DNA of 64,000 bases from JARLGU01 sp036504535 (GCA_036504535.1 DASXUY010000071.1:99864-163863); one strand, 5' to 3'; positions 15,324 through 24,700 are shown, counted from the first letter of the stretch. The notes: generated by a model from the sequence alone, not told the origin. Numbers and translations are program-made.

Positions 15324-17759
15324 TCATGGCTTACGAAGTGTCAGAGTGACTGCGCGAACGTTGATGGGTTTCCAAGTGCCGTCAGCTTTAGGACGGAGTT
15401 GGATCGTGATGACCCCAGGGACGTCGACCGCGATGGCCCCACACTCGGCGTGGGCATAGGTCGAGTAGTCACCCGTTGCGGGAGCTTTGACCGGAACGAG
15501 CCTTTCACCGACCTGCACCTGTGCCACTAGCGGATCGGGCCCTGCGTAGTCGAGAGCTATGGTGTAGGTCCCCGGTTTAGAAATACGCGCCTGCCACGAT
15601 GCGGTGTCAGTTGGGTCGCGCCAAAATCCAATATTATCGTAGCCACCAGACTCTTCGAGCTTGAGTCCGCCTTTAAGCTCTGCACTGAGTACGTTTAAAA
15701 CGACCTGCTGCTTCTCATCCGCTTCGGCGATCACTGGAGCGAGAACCACTGCTCGAAGGTTGATGGCGTGCCAAGTGTCTGCAGATGCTGGTTTGACGGC
15801 AACCTCGACGGTTCCTTTCGATAGGACAACGCTCCCCCTTATAAGGCTGGCATACGATGACCAGCCACCTGTCGAGTCAAGTTTGACTTGGCTCAAAGCA
15901 CTGCCGCTGCCGACCAATATTGTGGTGGGATCTGGGCATGAATACCGGCTTAAGATGCGATAATCACCAGAGGTTGGGACATTGACCGACCATGACGCCC
16001 AATCACTGGACTTAGACCACCACCCCAGGTTTGGAGCTCCGGAAACGGATTCAACTGTAAGCGGTGAGCCGTGCACGGTCGCGTTGGCCGCATCCAGCAC
16101 AAGCGCCCCCATAGCAGGTTTGATAACAAGATCTTCCGGACGCCGCTGAGGCTCGCGAGGGAGCGACTTGGCGAGATCGAGGCCGCTAATCTTGAGAGTC
16201 CAAAGGCCCTCGCAAGGCTTTGCTTTGGGCAGAACGACTTCCAGTCCATTCGTGGTGCGCTCCCATTTAAGCGCTTCGGTAGAACCCAGTAGATGAACGG
16301 ACGAGATGTTTCCCTTGATCCCAATCTGGTCAGATGCCAGACAGCGAATGAGGTATTTCCCGTTTTCGGGCCATCCATACGCTAGCGCAAAGAGCGTGTC
16401 GCCTTTGGTAGTAAACCTGAAGTCGTGCTCACCCATACGGGCTTCACCGCCCTCATTCATGCCGCCTCCAGCCAGTCTTGTCGGGCCCTCGCCGTATATC
16501 TTCCAGGGGCGAGTGGCGTGAATCGCCTCGCTGTTGACCTTCATCCACGCCCCGATTTCCTTGACGATACCTACCTCATCAGAATCGATGGTGCCGTCGC
16601 CACGAACCGGGACGCTGAGGAGTAGGTTACCGTTCTTCGACACCACGTCAGCGAGCATACGCACGACCTCGCTTGCATGTTTGTAGGTATGGTGATCAAG
16701 ACGGGAGCGGGTGTAGTGCCAATCCCCCAGGCACGTATCTGTCTGCCAGGGATACGGCTGAATCTCAGCGCTGCGTCCGCGCTCGTAATCGTGCACAAAT
16801 GCCTGACGCACCTGCTCAGTGTCGTCCTTAATATTTACAACTGCCTCGTTTGCCCCGCTGTGCCACGCGGCGCTCGAATTGTAGTAGTTGGCGGCCAGTG
16901 CCATCCCATATTTGGTAGGAAGCATCCCATCGTCAAAGTAGACTTGGTCGGGGTGATACCTGCTGATCAAATCCATGGTGCGGTTAAAGAACTTGGCCTC
17001 ATATTCCAGCTCAGCATCCTGCGTTCGCGCTGCACCTGCAGGACCATAAAGGTCCGCCGGATCGTAGCCTTCCCACCATGTTCCCTTGCCGTCCGCTTTG
17101 GTTAAGCAGCCGTCATACGGGATCCCGGCGTAGGGTCCCTGCTTGTCCGACCGGTGGGACACATCAAACCAGCTCCATGCCCTATTCGCGTGAACGCTCA
17201 CCGCAAACCGTAACCCCTGCTTACGGGCAGCAGATTCCCACAAACCGATGATATCTTTGTGCGGGCCGATATTGACCGTGTTCCATGGCTGGTATTTGGA
17301 GTCCCATGTGTCGAAATTGTCGTGGTGGTTCGCAAGGGCGCAGAAATAGCGTGCTCCGGCCGCCTTGTAGAGCGTCATGAGCGCATCTGGGTCCCAATGG
17401 TCGTCCTTCCACATGTTGTCTATATCCTTGAACCCAACCTTGGACTGAGGGCCGTAATGCTGAAGATGATACTTGTAGAAACCGCTCCCCTCCTCATACA
17501 TGCCGCGCGCGTACCAGTCCCCTTGCTCGGGGACGCACTGCGCCGACCAGTGCGCCCAAATACCAAATTTGGCGTCGCGAAACCACTCAGGGCATCGGTA
17601 CGTTCGCAACGAGTCCCACGATGGCTGAAACGGTCCCGCGACGGGTGGAAACTGCGGCGTCCCAGTTTTCTGATCCGCGCGAGCACAGGGGCCGTTTAGC
17701 GACAGGCCAAGCCCAACGGCGATCATGCACGCGAGTGCTCGAATTAACTTTGTATTCAT
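15324..17759 (-). CDS. Secreted alpha-L-fucosidase-like protein (GH29) with two C-terminal beta domains
   Basis: 811 residues; AGGAG lies 6 nt before the ATG. Signal peptide residues 1-29 (ALACMIAVGLGLSLNGPCARA). GH29 barrel: PEWFRDAKFGIWAHWSAQCV, GDWYARGMYEEGSGFYKYH, ANHHDNFDTWDSK, and a putative nucleophile Asp in QVYFDDGMLP. Two repeated beta-sandwich modules follow at about 555-690 and 695-811. Each runs from a WW/FW...ASW element to a W(H/K)xINxRAVxL end, and they resemble modules attached to other GH29/GH95-type enzymes. It shares little with the lipoprotein GH29 at 10529-12760. Located between a membrane protein gene and a GH30 gene, it probably removes fucose-like residues outside the cytoplasm. 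Confidence 0.87.
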   Translation of the reverse strand: MNTKLIRALACMIAVGLGLSLNGPCARADQKTGTPQFPPVAGPFQPSWDSLRTYRCPEWFRDAKFGIWAHWSAQCVPEQGDWYARGMYEEGSGFYKYHLQHYGPQSKVGFKDIDNMWKDDHWDPDALMTLYKAAGARYFCALANHHDNFDTWDSKYQPWNTVNIGPHKDIIGLWESAARKQGLRFAVSVHANRAWSWFDVSHRSDKQGPYAGIPYDGCLTKADGKGTWWEGYDPADLYGPAGAARTQDAELEYEAKFFNRTMDLISRYHPDQVYFDDGMLPTKYGMALAANYYNSSAAWHSGANEAVVNIKDDTEQVRQAFVHDYERGRSAEIQPYPWQTDTCLGDWHYTRSRLDHHTYKHASEVVRMLADVVSKNGNLLLSVPVRGDGTIDSDEVGIVKEIGAWMKVNSEAIHATRPWKIYGEGPTRLAGGGMNEGGEARMGEHDFRFTTKGDTLFALAYGWPENGKYLIRCLASDQIGIKGNISSVHLLGSTEALKWERTTNGLEVVLPKAKPCEGLWTLKISGLDLAKSLPREPQRRPEDLVIKPAMGALVLDAANATVHGSPLTVESVSGAPNLGWWSKSSDWASWSVNVPTSGDYRILSRYSCPDPTTILVGSGSALSQVKLDSTGGWSSYASLIRGSVVLSKGTVEVAVKPASADTWHAINLRAVVLAPVIAEADEKQQVVLNVLSAELKGGLKLEESGGYDNIGFWRDPTDTASWQARISKPGTYTIALDYAGPDPLVAQVQVGERLVPVKAPATGDYSTYAHAECGAIAVDVPGVITIQLRPKADGTWKPINVRAVTLTLRKP

Positions 17760-17779
17760 GATAGTCTCCTAGGTCGAGA

Positions 17780-19798
17780 TCAGATGGGAAATGTACGATA
17801 GCCGGGGTTTCCGGACAGCAAGAAGTAAAGTGACCAAAGGCCCGATATGGCATAGTCGCCAAGGACCAACCCGATAAATAGCGGAAGAGCCTGTCTATAT
17901 GCGCCACTGCCACCGAATCGGAGGATGAGCGCCTTAAGCCCCCAGCCAATGAGCACCGAAAACCAGATCCATCCCATGGTCCATGTGTTTCCGACAGCAT
18001 AGCCGATGGGATGGAGCGGCCACCAAAGGAAGCGAACCCTCAGCAGGCTCATTGCGACTACCACCAGCGTGCCGACACCGGTCGCATAGAGACGCGGCGC
18101 ATTGACAGGCTCGTGGCTGTTGATCTGATGTTGCAGATCTTCGTATGGCCACCGACCGACCCATGTACGCCATGATTCCATAGCCGCGTTGGACGCTCCG
18201 AAATGGTAGTAAATTGCCAGGCAACAGATCCATGCAGCTAGAGTGCCAAGAACGGCTGCCCCCAATAGCGCTGCGGAAAACTGGCGAGGGTTTATCTGGG
18301 CGGGCCGCGTGCTCGCGGCGATCTTCATGGACTCCAACTCAATCGTTTGCGGCAAGCAGCGCCAGTCCGAATCGAACCACCGGACAAACACAAAGCCCGC
18401 CAGCTCCTGGTGGCTGAAGCTACTCGTACCCAAGTCGTTGATCAACGCGCCGTGGACGAGGTTGTCGGGGCCGTGTCCCCACGGAAGCCCTGCCTCTGCC
18501 CGGATGCGGGTGAATGCGAGAGCTAGTACGAAGTACAGCGCGAAGAAGATCAATGACGTCAGCGGCGAGAGGCCGAGCGCAATCGCGAAACCAATGAGCA
18601 GGAGCGCGGAGCCAATTAATCCGATAAAGGCCATTCGATAGGATAGCGGCTCATTTGAATCATCGATGCCTTTCGCCCATATGGCGCGATTCCAGGCGAG
18701 TGCGATGTGCCCTCTCGCGAGCCAAAGCGAGAAGAGCGCTAACCCAACAAATGCGCCAAAGCCCTGTTCAGTGACGTACGGCATCTGGGCGAGAGCAGGG
18801 CCCGCGCCAGCGTCTCGAAACCCGAAGGCAGTGCAGAAGACCGCTTCGAGCTTAGTGAAAAGGTAGAAGAACCAACATGAGAACGACACTTCTAACGAGA
18901 GTAGATATGTCAGGCCGATCACCATTGGATAGAACGAGAGCGTCGTATATCCAATAGAGTTCCAAGGGGGCACCGTAAAGTATTGATGGAGGTCGAGCGA
19001 CGCCTCGGGTTTGACGGCCATATAGGGGACCATAGGCAGCATTGTAAAGTGAACGGTCGCAATAGACTCTACGATGATCGCCCACGCCGCTCCAGCAAGA
19101 AAAAGCTTATTGCGCCAGAGCTGGTTGTCTCCGCCCGCTTGCGTGATCTCTAGGGCGACCTGGACGATGGGGAATGTCAGGTGCTCGGCGTCCACCCACT
19201 GTCGTCGCATAATCGACGAAATGCAGTAGAGAGATGCGATCAAGGTGAGAATGAAGGCGGTCCAAATGCCGATCACCGGTACCCACGCCGCAATATGTTC
19301 ACGCGTGAAGAACGATGAGTGGCCGATGTAGTAGTCTTCGATAACGCTCTTGTCTGGCACAGCCCATGAGGGTATCAGCTGGAGCCACTTATCCCAACGG
19401 TTTTCGGGCGTAGAGTAGTAGTGCCACGCGACAAGTGTCGGGTGGAGGAACTGCATCATACCTATTCCGGAGATGTAAACGGCCAGAGTCGTCGTGGCGT
19501 AAATGACCAACAGTTCCGCTTGCGTTAGGCATTTTGTTGGAGCAAATTGCCGGACCACCTGGTTGATGGCGATTAACACGAGCAGAGCAAACGCTGACGC
19601 CATTGGGAGGGACATTGCTGCAAGATCAGAGCCGCGGGCGACACACTCCGTGTACTCCACCCAGAATATGAGTAGCGGTATCAGCAAGGCAGCTATTGCT
19701 AACGACCGCGGCGTAACGGACGCGTTGCGCGCAACCGCATTTGGCCCATCACCCACCGATGTCGAGCCCTTTTCTGTGGAACTTACTTTCGTGGCCAT
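17780..19798 (-). CDS. Polytopic membrane protein, DUF6785/DUF6784-like; candidate transporter of the glycan operon
   Basis: 672 residues with about 14 hydrophobic segments: SLAIAALLIPLLIFWVEYTE at residues 32-51, ASAFALLVLIAI, AELLVIYATTTLAVYISGIG, and a last group near LGDYAISGLWSLYFLLSG. Soluble pieces include ENRWDKWLQLIPSW and FVFVRWFDSDWRCLPQTIEL. From memory this matches the DUF6785 plus DUF6784 pair seen in Armatimonadota and Planctomycetota glycoside hydrolase clusters, which recalls the oligopeptide-transporter (OPT) fold. The function is not established. In this operon it is the only membrane protein, with secreted GH30/GH29 enzymes and one cytoplasmic GH30, so oligosaccharide import is a reasonable inference. 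Confidence 0.7.
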   Translation of the reverse strand: MATKVSSTEKGSTSVGDGPNAVARNASVTPRSLAIAALLIPLLIFWVEYTECVARGSDLAAMSLPMASAFALLVLIAINQVVRQFAPTKCLTQAELLVIYATTTLAVYISGIGMMQFLHPTLVAWHYYSTPENRWDKWLQLIPSWAVPDKSVIEDYYIGHSSFFTREHIAAWVPVIGIWTAFILTLIASLYCISSIMRRQWVDAEHLTFPIVQVALEITQAGGDNQLWRNKLFLAGAAWAIIVESIATVHFTMLPMVPYMAVKPEASLDLHQYFTVPPWNSIGYTTLSFYPMVIGLTYLLSLEVSFSCWFFYLFTKLEAVFCTAFGFRDAGAGPALAQMPYVTEQGFGAFVGLALFSLWLARGHIALAWNRAIWAKGIDDSNEPLSYRMAFIGLIGSALLLIGFAIALGLSPLTSLIFFALYFVLALAFTRIRAEAGLPWGHGPDNLVHGALINDLGTSSFSHQELAGFVFVRWFDSDWRCLPQTIELESMKIAASTRPAQINPRQFSAALLGAAVLGTLAAWICCLAIYYHFGASNAAMESWRTWVGRWPYEDLQHQINSHEPVNAPRLYATGVGTLVVVAMSLLRVRFLWWPLHPIGYAVGNTWTMGWIWFSVLIGWGLKALILRFGGSGAYRQALPLFIGLVLGDYAISGLWSLYFLLSGNPGYRTFPI

Positions 19799-19818
19799 TG
19801 AGGGAAACCAATCTTTTG

Positions 19819-21213
19819 CTAATGCCAGATAAAGGTCGCGGCGCTGTTTGACGGAAGGTCATAGCGAGCGTGGCGGCCGTTCCAGCTTATCTCGAAGCTA
19901 TTGGGATGCCCCCAACTGTTCGCAACAAGGACCTTATCTCCGTTCGGGTTGATGAATGCGGTGGCGTATAGCGACGATGCGTTGTGGGAAGTGCATTCAA
20001 TTCGCACAGCACCCGGCAAGACGAACTTTGAAAACTGCCCTAAGACGTAGTACTCGCCGTTCACGTCGTAATCCGGACTGGCAGGTTTCAAGCGTACAAC
20101 GGGCCGGTCGCCCTTGGCCGTCTCAGCCATTGTGCGGGTCAACTGCCACAGCATGACGCATCGGCTTCCCGACTGCAGAGGTATTTGCCCGCAGTTCGTC
20201 ATCTGCCACATTAATGACCCGCCGTATCCGTCGCTCGGATATGTCCCAGTCAATTCTGTGTAGTAAATCGCTTTGTCCGGGTAGATCCGTCGCACCAACT
20301 CGATGTTATACGGGTTGCCTGCGTACCCGTGAAACGCTGTTCCAGCGATCCACTTTCGGGCAGAATCGTCATCCAATGTATTTATGGGAACGAAGGGTTC
20401 GTCCTGGTTGTGGTCCCAGCAGATAATTTTGGTGTCGATGCCAGCATTCTTAAACGCGGGACCAAGCTCCTTTGCAAACGCGGCCTGGTCCGACGCTTCC
20501 ATGCGCATTCCCAGGTACCACCCTGGCTCGAAGTGAGGCTCGTTCTGCATCGTGACAGCGTCAATCTTCATCCCCTCGCTTTGCCATGCTTTGATCCAGC
20601 GAACGAAATAGGAGGCATAGGTTGCGTAATATTTGGGGAGCAGCTTCCCCGACCCAAGTTTGCCGGTGGTTTTCATCCACGCTGGTGCGGACCAGGGCGA
20701 CCCCATGATGCGAAGCGCGGGATTGTACTTTGCTGCCTCGTGCAGAACGGGGAGAACGGTACGTTTATCGTCATCTATCGAGAAGTTCTTAAGGTCCGGA
20801 TCTGGCTCGTTATTTTTTGTGTCATCGCAAGTTTTGCTATCTACTCCGCCGATTTTAACACGCACAAAACTCAATCCAATGCCTTCTGTGGGCGAAAACA
20901 GTCGCCTCATGATCTCATCCTTAGTGGCCTGGGGCGCATCAAGAATGCCGGTCTCAGTGAGTGTTGCACCAAAGCCATCGATGGTTTGAAAACGCTTTCG
21001 GTCGTTGACGTTGATGCGTAAGTCATCGGCCTTCGAATTTGCTGACGACCACGTGAGATCTGCTTCGCGGCTCAGGAGTTTAGATTTGTCGGCGATAGTC
21101 AAGTAAACCGCTATGGGTGCTGCGGAGCTTGAGTTCGCCGCTATTGCGGCGTGCGAATCCATTGCGAATAGCACCAACAGGAGGGCTAAAGCGCGTACTA
21201 TGTTCATATTCAT
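19819..21213 (-). CDS. Secreted GH30 glycosidase
   Basis: 464 residues from the ATG at 21213 (AAGG 10 nt upstream); a longer frame to 21270 would run into the LacI gene and lose the signal peptide at the N terminus. Signal peptide residues 1-26 (NIVRALALLLVLFAMDSHAA). GH30 features: FQTIDGFGATLTETG, GSPWSAPAWMKTTGKLGSGK, acid/base Glu225 in DAVTMQNEPHFE, CWDHNQDEP, nucleophile Glu320 in AIYYTELTGTYPSDG, and the C-terminal beta-sandwich ending SNSAATFIWH. It starts 7 bp after the LacI stop, so the two are probably co-translated. The likely role is endo- or exo-cleavage of a beta-glucan-type polymer outside the cytoplasm. Confidence 0.92.
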   Translation of the reverse strand: MNMNIVRALALLLVLFAMDSHAAIAANSSSAAPIAVYLTIADKSKLLSREADLTWSSANSKADDLRINVNDRKRFQTIDGFGATLTETGILDAPQATKDEIMRRLFSPTEGIGLSFVRVKIGGVDSKTCDDTKNNEPDPDLKNFSIDDDKRTVLPVLHEAAKYNPALRIMGSPWSAPAWMKTTGKLGSGKLLPKYYATYASYFVRWIKAWQSEGMKIDAVTMQNEPHFEPGWYLGMRMEASDQAAFAKELGPAFKNAGIDTKIICWDHNQDEPFVPINTLDDDSARKWIAGTAFHGYAGNPYNIELVRRIYPDKAIYYTELTGTYPSDGYGGSLMWQMTNCGQIPLQSGSRCVMLWQLTRTMAETAKGDRPVVRLKPASPDYDVNGEYYVLGQFSKFVLPGAVRIECTSHNASSLYATAFINPNGDKVLVANSWGHPNSFEISWNGRHARYDLPSNSAATFIWH

Positions 21214-21220
21214 GGTCACT

Positions 21221-22330
21221 TTACCTTGGGGTATTTCGTGGCGAAACGCGGGCTGCAGAGTCTCTAACAACGAGTTGAGATTCTATCAGGTAGTCTTCAG
21301 GCGTCACTTGTTTACCGTTGATCATTGAGATGAGAAGTCTGGTAGCTTTGCCCCCGATCTCATTGAGTGACTGCCTGACAGTCGTGAGGCGTGGTTTAAT
21401 GCGTAAAGCGGCGGGATCGTCGTCAACGCCGATGACCGATACGTCTTCGGGGGCCCTAACGCCAAAGTCGGCAAGTGCCGCAAGAGCTTCAAAGGCTATC
21501 GTGTCGTTGCCGCAGAAGATAGCGGTAGGCGGGTCGGGCCGTGTCATGAGACGTGCCACAGCTTCTCTTGCACCAACGCCATCATAGTTGGCATGTATAA
21601 CGTAGCCCGGCGTCTCTGTCAGTTCGAGTGCAAGCAGGCCAGTCCGAAAACCTTCAAGCCTGTGCGTCGTGCTGATCATGTCCTCATCGCCAGCAATGTG
21701 TGCGATTGCTCGGTGCCCAAGAGCATAAAAGTACCGGACCGTATTAACAGCGGCCGCACGGTCATCGTTTCCGACCGAAACGACTCCTTGCTGGTTCGCG
21801 TCACCCGCGACCACCACAAGGGGTTTCTCTGTTAACTGTAGCCCTTCGACAATGTCGGACCCCATTGTGGGAGCTATCAGGACGTAACCGTCACATCGTT
21901 GGTCGCGAAAAGCATTCGCGGATTGTTCCTTACTGTGCCAGCGCCGATTCACCAGATGTATGTCTTGAGAGTATTTTGCGGCTTCGAGAAGAACCCCCTG
22001 AATGACTCCGCCCATATAGGGGGTCGTTATAGCCTCACCTGCCGATAGAACCCCAAGAACAATACCGATGGTGTTCGTTCGTTGAGACGAAAGCGCTCTG
22101 GCCGCAGCTACTGGGTGATAATTTAGGCGGTCAATTGCGGCCAATATGCGCAGTCTTTTCTCTTCTCCAACCTGGCCCGATTTGTTGTTGATAACAGCGG
22201 AGACGGTCATTGCCGACACACCGCACTCGGCGGCCACGTCGCGGATCGTCGGGCCGCTACCAGCCCTAGACCGCCGCGCGGATATCCTCGGCTCTGCCAC
22301 CTTCGTAATCTGGGTCATCTTAGTTCTCAC
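21221..22330 (-). CDS. LacI-family transcriptional regulator of the glycan regulon
   Basis: 369 residues from a GTG at 22330 that overlaps the DUF1559 stop (GTGA); an ATG at 22318 is an alternative start. Helix-turn-helix at residues 28-53 (TIRDVAAECGVSAMTVSAVI), hinge helix VAAARALSSQRTN around residues 74-86, then the two-lobed effector domain (IGIVLGVLSAGEAITTPYMG, CDGYVLIAPTMG, AIFCGNDTIAFEAL, VSVIGVDDDP). Its own operon has a TTACCGGTAA operator over the promoter, and three other promoters in 13.8-24.9 kb carry the same site. It is therefore the best candidate for an autoregulated repressor of the island. The inducer is unknown, presumably a sugar released by the encoded enzymes. Confidence 0.93.
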   Translation of the reverse strand: MRTKMTQITKVAEPRISARRSRAGSGPTIRDVAAECGVSAMTVSAVINNKSGQVGEEKRLRILAAIDRLNYHPVAAARALSSQRTNTIGIVLGVLSAGEAITTPYMGGVIQGVLLEAAKYSQDIHLVNRRWHSKEQSANAFRDQRCDGYVLIAPTMGSDIVEGLQLTEKPLVVVAGDANQQGVVSVGNDDRAAAVNTVRYFYALGHRAIAHIAGDEDMISTTHRLEGFRTGLLALELTETPGYVIHANYDGVGAREAVARLMTRPDPPTAIFCGNDTIAFEALAALADFGVRAPEDVSVIGVDDDPAALRIKPRLTTVRQSLNEIGGKATRLLISMINGKQVTPEDYLIESQLVVRDSAARVSPRNTPR

Positions 22331-23190
22331 AGTGTGCTAAATGTCAGTACGGCTTGTGGTCCGCTAGAGCTCAGCATCAAACTGGATGCGCCAGCCGCGT
22401 TACCACTATTACCCTGTCCCTGGTAGTTGTCGGTGGCGCTGTTGTTATAACCCGTCGAAACACGGGTTGCCGACACCCATTTGACATGCCCGTCGCAACA
22501 TAAAAAGTTACAACCTGTAGCATGCGCCGACTTCTCAGTATCAAGATACCCGCCCGTGCGGCCACCGGGGTTGGCTCCGATGTAATCCCACGCGTTTGTT
22601 GCGGAATTCCATCCCCCCCAATGCCCTTGGTCGGGGTATCCAGCGATGCCGTAGCCAGCTGGCGAAAGCCACGTGCTAGCCGGCTGAGAGCCCCATGTCG
22701 GACCCGACCCTTCGGTAGGATCTGTAACATTCACAGTTACTCCGCGCACTTCATACATGAGGACCGTAGCCGAGGGCGCTGTGAACTTGCTTAGCGCCAA
22801 GACGGAGTTGTTCGTTCCTTTAACGCCTTCGTTCATCGCGTACGAAACGACCCAGTTGCCTGACGTGGCCGAAGTGCTGTCGCTGGGGCAACTATAGATG
22901 TTGGTGCTTTTCGTGTACGGGTAAATTCTGCCCGCCCACCCCTGATTAGTACCGTAGATCAGCGGAGTCCATGTTTCATCGTAGTCCTGCGTATACTGAA
23001 AAAACGCCAGACCGATCTGCTTGGTATTGCTAGCACAAGCCGTTTGCCGTGCCTTATCGCGGGCCGTTGCAAATACGGGAAATAAAATAGCTGCTAAAAT
23101 CGAAATAATCGCGATAACAACTAATAACTCGATCAGAGTAAACGCTGCCGCGCGACGGCGGGCGCCTGATGGATTTTTATCGCTCGTCAT
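22327..23190 (-). CDS. DUF1559 pseudopilin-like secreted protein (copy 3)
   Basis: 287 residues; AGGAGG precedes the ATG by 9 nt. Basic N terminus, then the prepilin leader AFTLIELLVVIAIISILAA (Ala rather than the usual Gly at the cleavage position), FPVFATARDKARQTACAS, FFQYTQDYDETWTP, FLCCDGHVKWVSATRVS and a C-terminal QAVLTFSTL like copy 2. It is the first gene of the six-gene operon and overlaps the LacI start by 4 nt, a sign of translational coupling between a structural exported protein and the regulator. Leader codons use TTA four times in a short stretch. The Ala at the processing site is worth noting because prepilin peptidases prefer Gly; cleavage may be less efficient. Confidence 0.9.
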   Translation of the reverse strand: MTSDKNPSGARRRAAAFTLIELLVVIAIISILAAILFPVFATARDKARQTACASNTKQIGLAFFQYTQDYDETWTPLIYGTNQGWAGRIYPYTKSTNIYSCPSDSTSATSGNWVVSYAMNEGVKGTNNSVLALSKFTAPSATVLMYEVRGVTVNVTDPTEGSGPTWGSQPASTWLSPAGYGIAGYPDQGHWGGWNSATNAWDYIGANPGGRTGGYLDTEKSAHATGCNFLCCDGHVKWVSATRVSTGYNNSATDNYQGQGNSGNAAGASSLMLSSSGPQAVLTFSTL

Positions 23191-23217
23191 GGAAATCGTC
23201 CTCCTGATATTTATGGA

Positions 23218-23268
23218 TTACCGGTAAGGTAACGAGAATAGTCTATCATGGTTCAACCACGATGTCAA
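23218..23268 (-). promoter_or_regulatory. Sigma70 promoter with LacI-type operator TTACCGGTAA
   Basis: On the minus strand: -35 TTGACA (23263-23268), 17-bp spacer, -10 TAGACT (23240-23245), operator TTACCGGTAA (23218-23227) 12 bp after the -10. It drives the DUF1559-LacI-GH30-DUF6785-GH29-GH30 operon, so the regulator controls its own expression if this is its site. Confidence 0.85.
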
Positions 23269-23311
23269 CACACAATGTCAGTTTGTACCGGGTGCCGACT
23301 GACATTGATTG

Positions 23312-24610
23312 TTAGTGCTGGACGAGAGGCGCACTTTTCTTCTGGGCATAGGTAGCTGCCTTGCCATAGCCCGCCACCCACCAGTCTGTTTGGTACCAGT
23401 TCTTTGGCTGCGTGGGATCCTGCCACTGCCGAAGTCGCTTTGAAAACACATCCATAAGCGATTCATACGAGTCTGTCGCCGAGTCGTAATGCACCGAATC
23501 TTGATAGTAGTTGAAACTTGCCCAACCACCCACATTCACACCTTTGTAACACCACACGGCCCAGCTCCAACCTCGCGAAGACAAGGCATTGCCAAGGTCT
23601 CGCGCCGAAGTTTCATTGTCTTCAGGCGATTTGATTTCGCCCATGAAAACAGCACATGGAACATCCGGGTTTTGGGAGATACGCTGCGAAGATGACCAGC
23701 GCTCCACTTTTTCGTCGACGGTCCCAGGTGCTTTGTCGTCGGGATAGTGCGCCGACCACACGCTGTTGGCGAAGATTGGCTCCTTGAAATTCGTGTAGTA
23801 CTGCCCTTCTCCCATGACAATACGATCAGGGTCCTCGCGGCGAACTGCTCCAAGCAGCGCTTTTTGCAGTGTATCTCCAGCCGACCCTTCCGGTTCATTC
23901 ACAAGGTCGAAACCCGCTACCGTGCCGTTGCCCTTGAAATGCTTTGCCACCGCTCCCCATAGCGCGGCAGCAAACGCCCGCTGAGTGTCGCCTAGTGGTT
24001 GCAGGCGCGACACGGCCTGATATTGTTCTTTCTGGCCCGACCAAATATGAAGGTCGAGCACAACATATATGCCGCGCCTGCCAGCTTCGCGTACGATCCA
24101 GTCGAGGCGCGTGAAGTCGATCTCCCCGTTCGGCAGTCTCTTCCACTCACCCGCTGCATTTTGTAAGTTACGATAGCCAAACGGAACTCGCACGACGTTG
24201 AACCCATAACTTCGGACCCGGTCTAGGTCTGCAAGGGTAATCCAGTTGTCGTACCAAGCATCCATCAACTTCGCTGCTCGCTCCGGGCCAAACCGGCTTT
24301 CAAGGCGCTCCAGCAAAAAACGGTCGCTCTGCTTATCGCCGCACATCCACCCTTCGGTCACCAGCCAGCCTCCTAGGTTGACGCCAGTTAGGAGCACCGC
24401 CTTACCGGTCGTGTCAGCGAACTGCTTGTTCGCGACATGCAGGGCCGGAAGCGGGCGCGTCGTCAACCCGGCAGGCGGCGCTCCCGCACCATTTTGTGCG
24501 TGGCTGGCTTGCTGGACCGCATAGGACGGAATGGCACAAACTATCAACAGGGTTAACGCTACGATAAGCGAAGCCCCCGGAAGTCGGTGTAGAGTTGCGT
24601 AGTCGGACAT
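23312..24610 (-). CDS. Secreted glycoside hydrolase family 5 (exo-beta-glucanase-like)
   Basis: 432 residues from the ATG at 24610; a TTG at 24646 would give a 12-residue longer form but has no ribosome binding site, while AAGGA abuts the ATG. Signal peptide ends near residue 31 (SLIVALTLLIVCAIPSYA). GH5 barrel: LLTGVNLGGWLVTEGWM (very like the start of fungal-type exo-1,3-beta-glucanases), NVVRVPFGYRNLQ, LDLHIWSGQKEQ, acid/base Glu239 in GFDLVNEPEG, SAHYPDDK, nucleophile Glu325 in VFMGEIKSP, and SWAVWCYKG. It is transcribed alone from the operator-containing promoter at 24701-24751, divergent from the next GH5 gene. Confidence 0.9.
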   Translation of the reverse strand: MSDYATLHRLPGASLIVALTLLIVCAIPSYAVQQASHAQNGAGAPPAGLTTRPLPALHVANKQFADTTGKAVLLTGVNLGGWLVTEGWMCGDKQSDRFLLERLESRFGPERAAKLMDAWYDNWITLADLDRVRSYGFNVVRVPFGYRNLQNAAGEWKRLPNGEIDFTRLDWIVREAGRRGIYVVLDLHIWSGQKEQYQAVSRLQPLGDTQRAFAAALWGAVAKHFKGNGTVAGFDLVNEPEGSAGDTLQKALLGAVRREDPDRIVMGEGQYYTNFKEPIFANSVWSAHYPDDKAPGTVDEKVERWSSSQRISQNPDVPCAVFMGEIKSPEDNETSARDLGNALSSRGWSWAVWCYKGVNVGGWASFNYYQDSVHYDSATDSYESLMDVFSKRLRQWQDPTQPKNWYQTDWWVAGYGKAATYAQKKSAPLVQH

Positions 24611-24700
24611 TCCTTGTTTCTTTCTTTCGTTGAGAGCGCAGGGCAATGGCCGAGTAGGTTAGTCCCGGCAAACGCTCTGGCGAACGATTAATATTTTACT

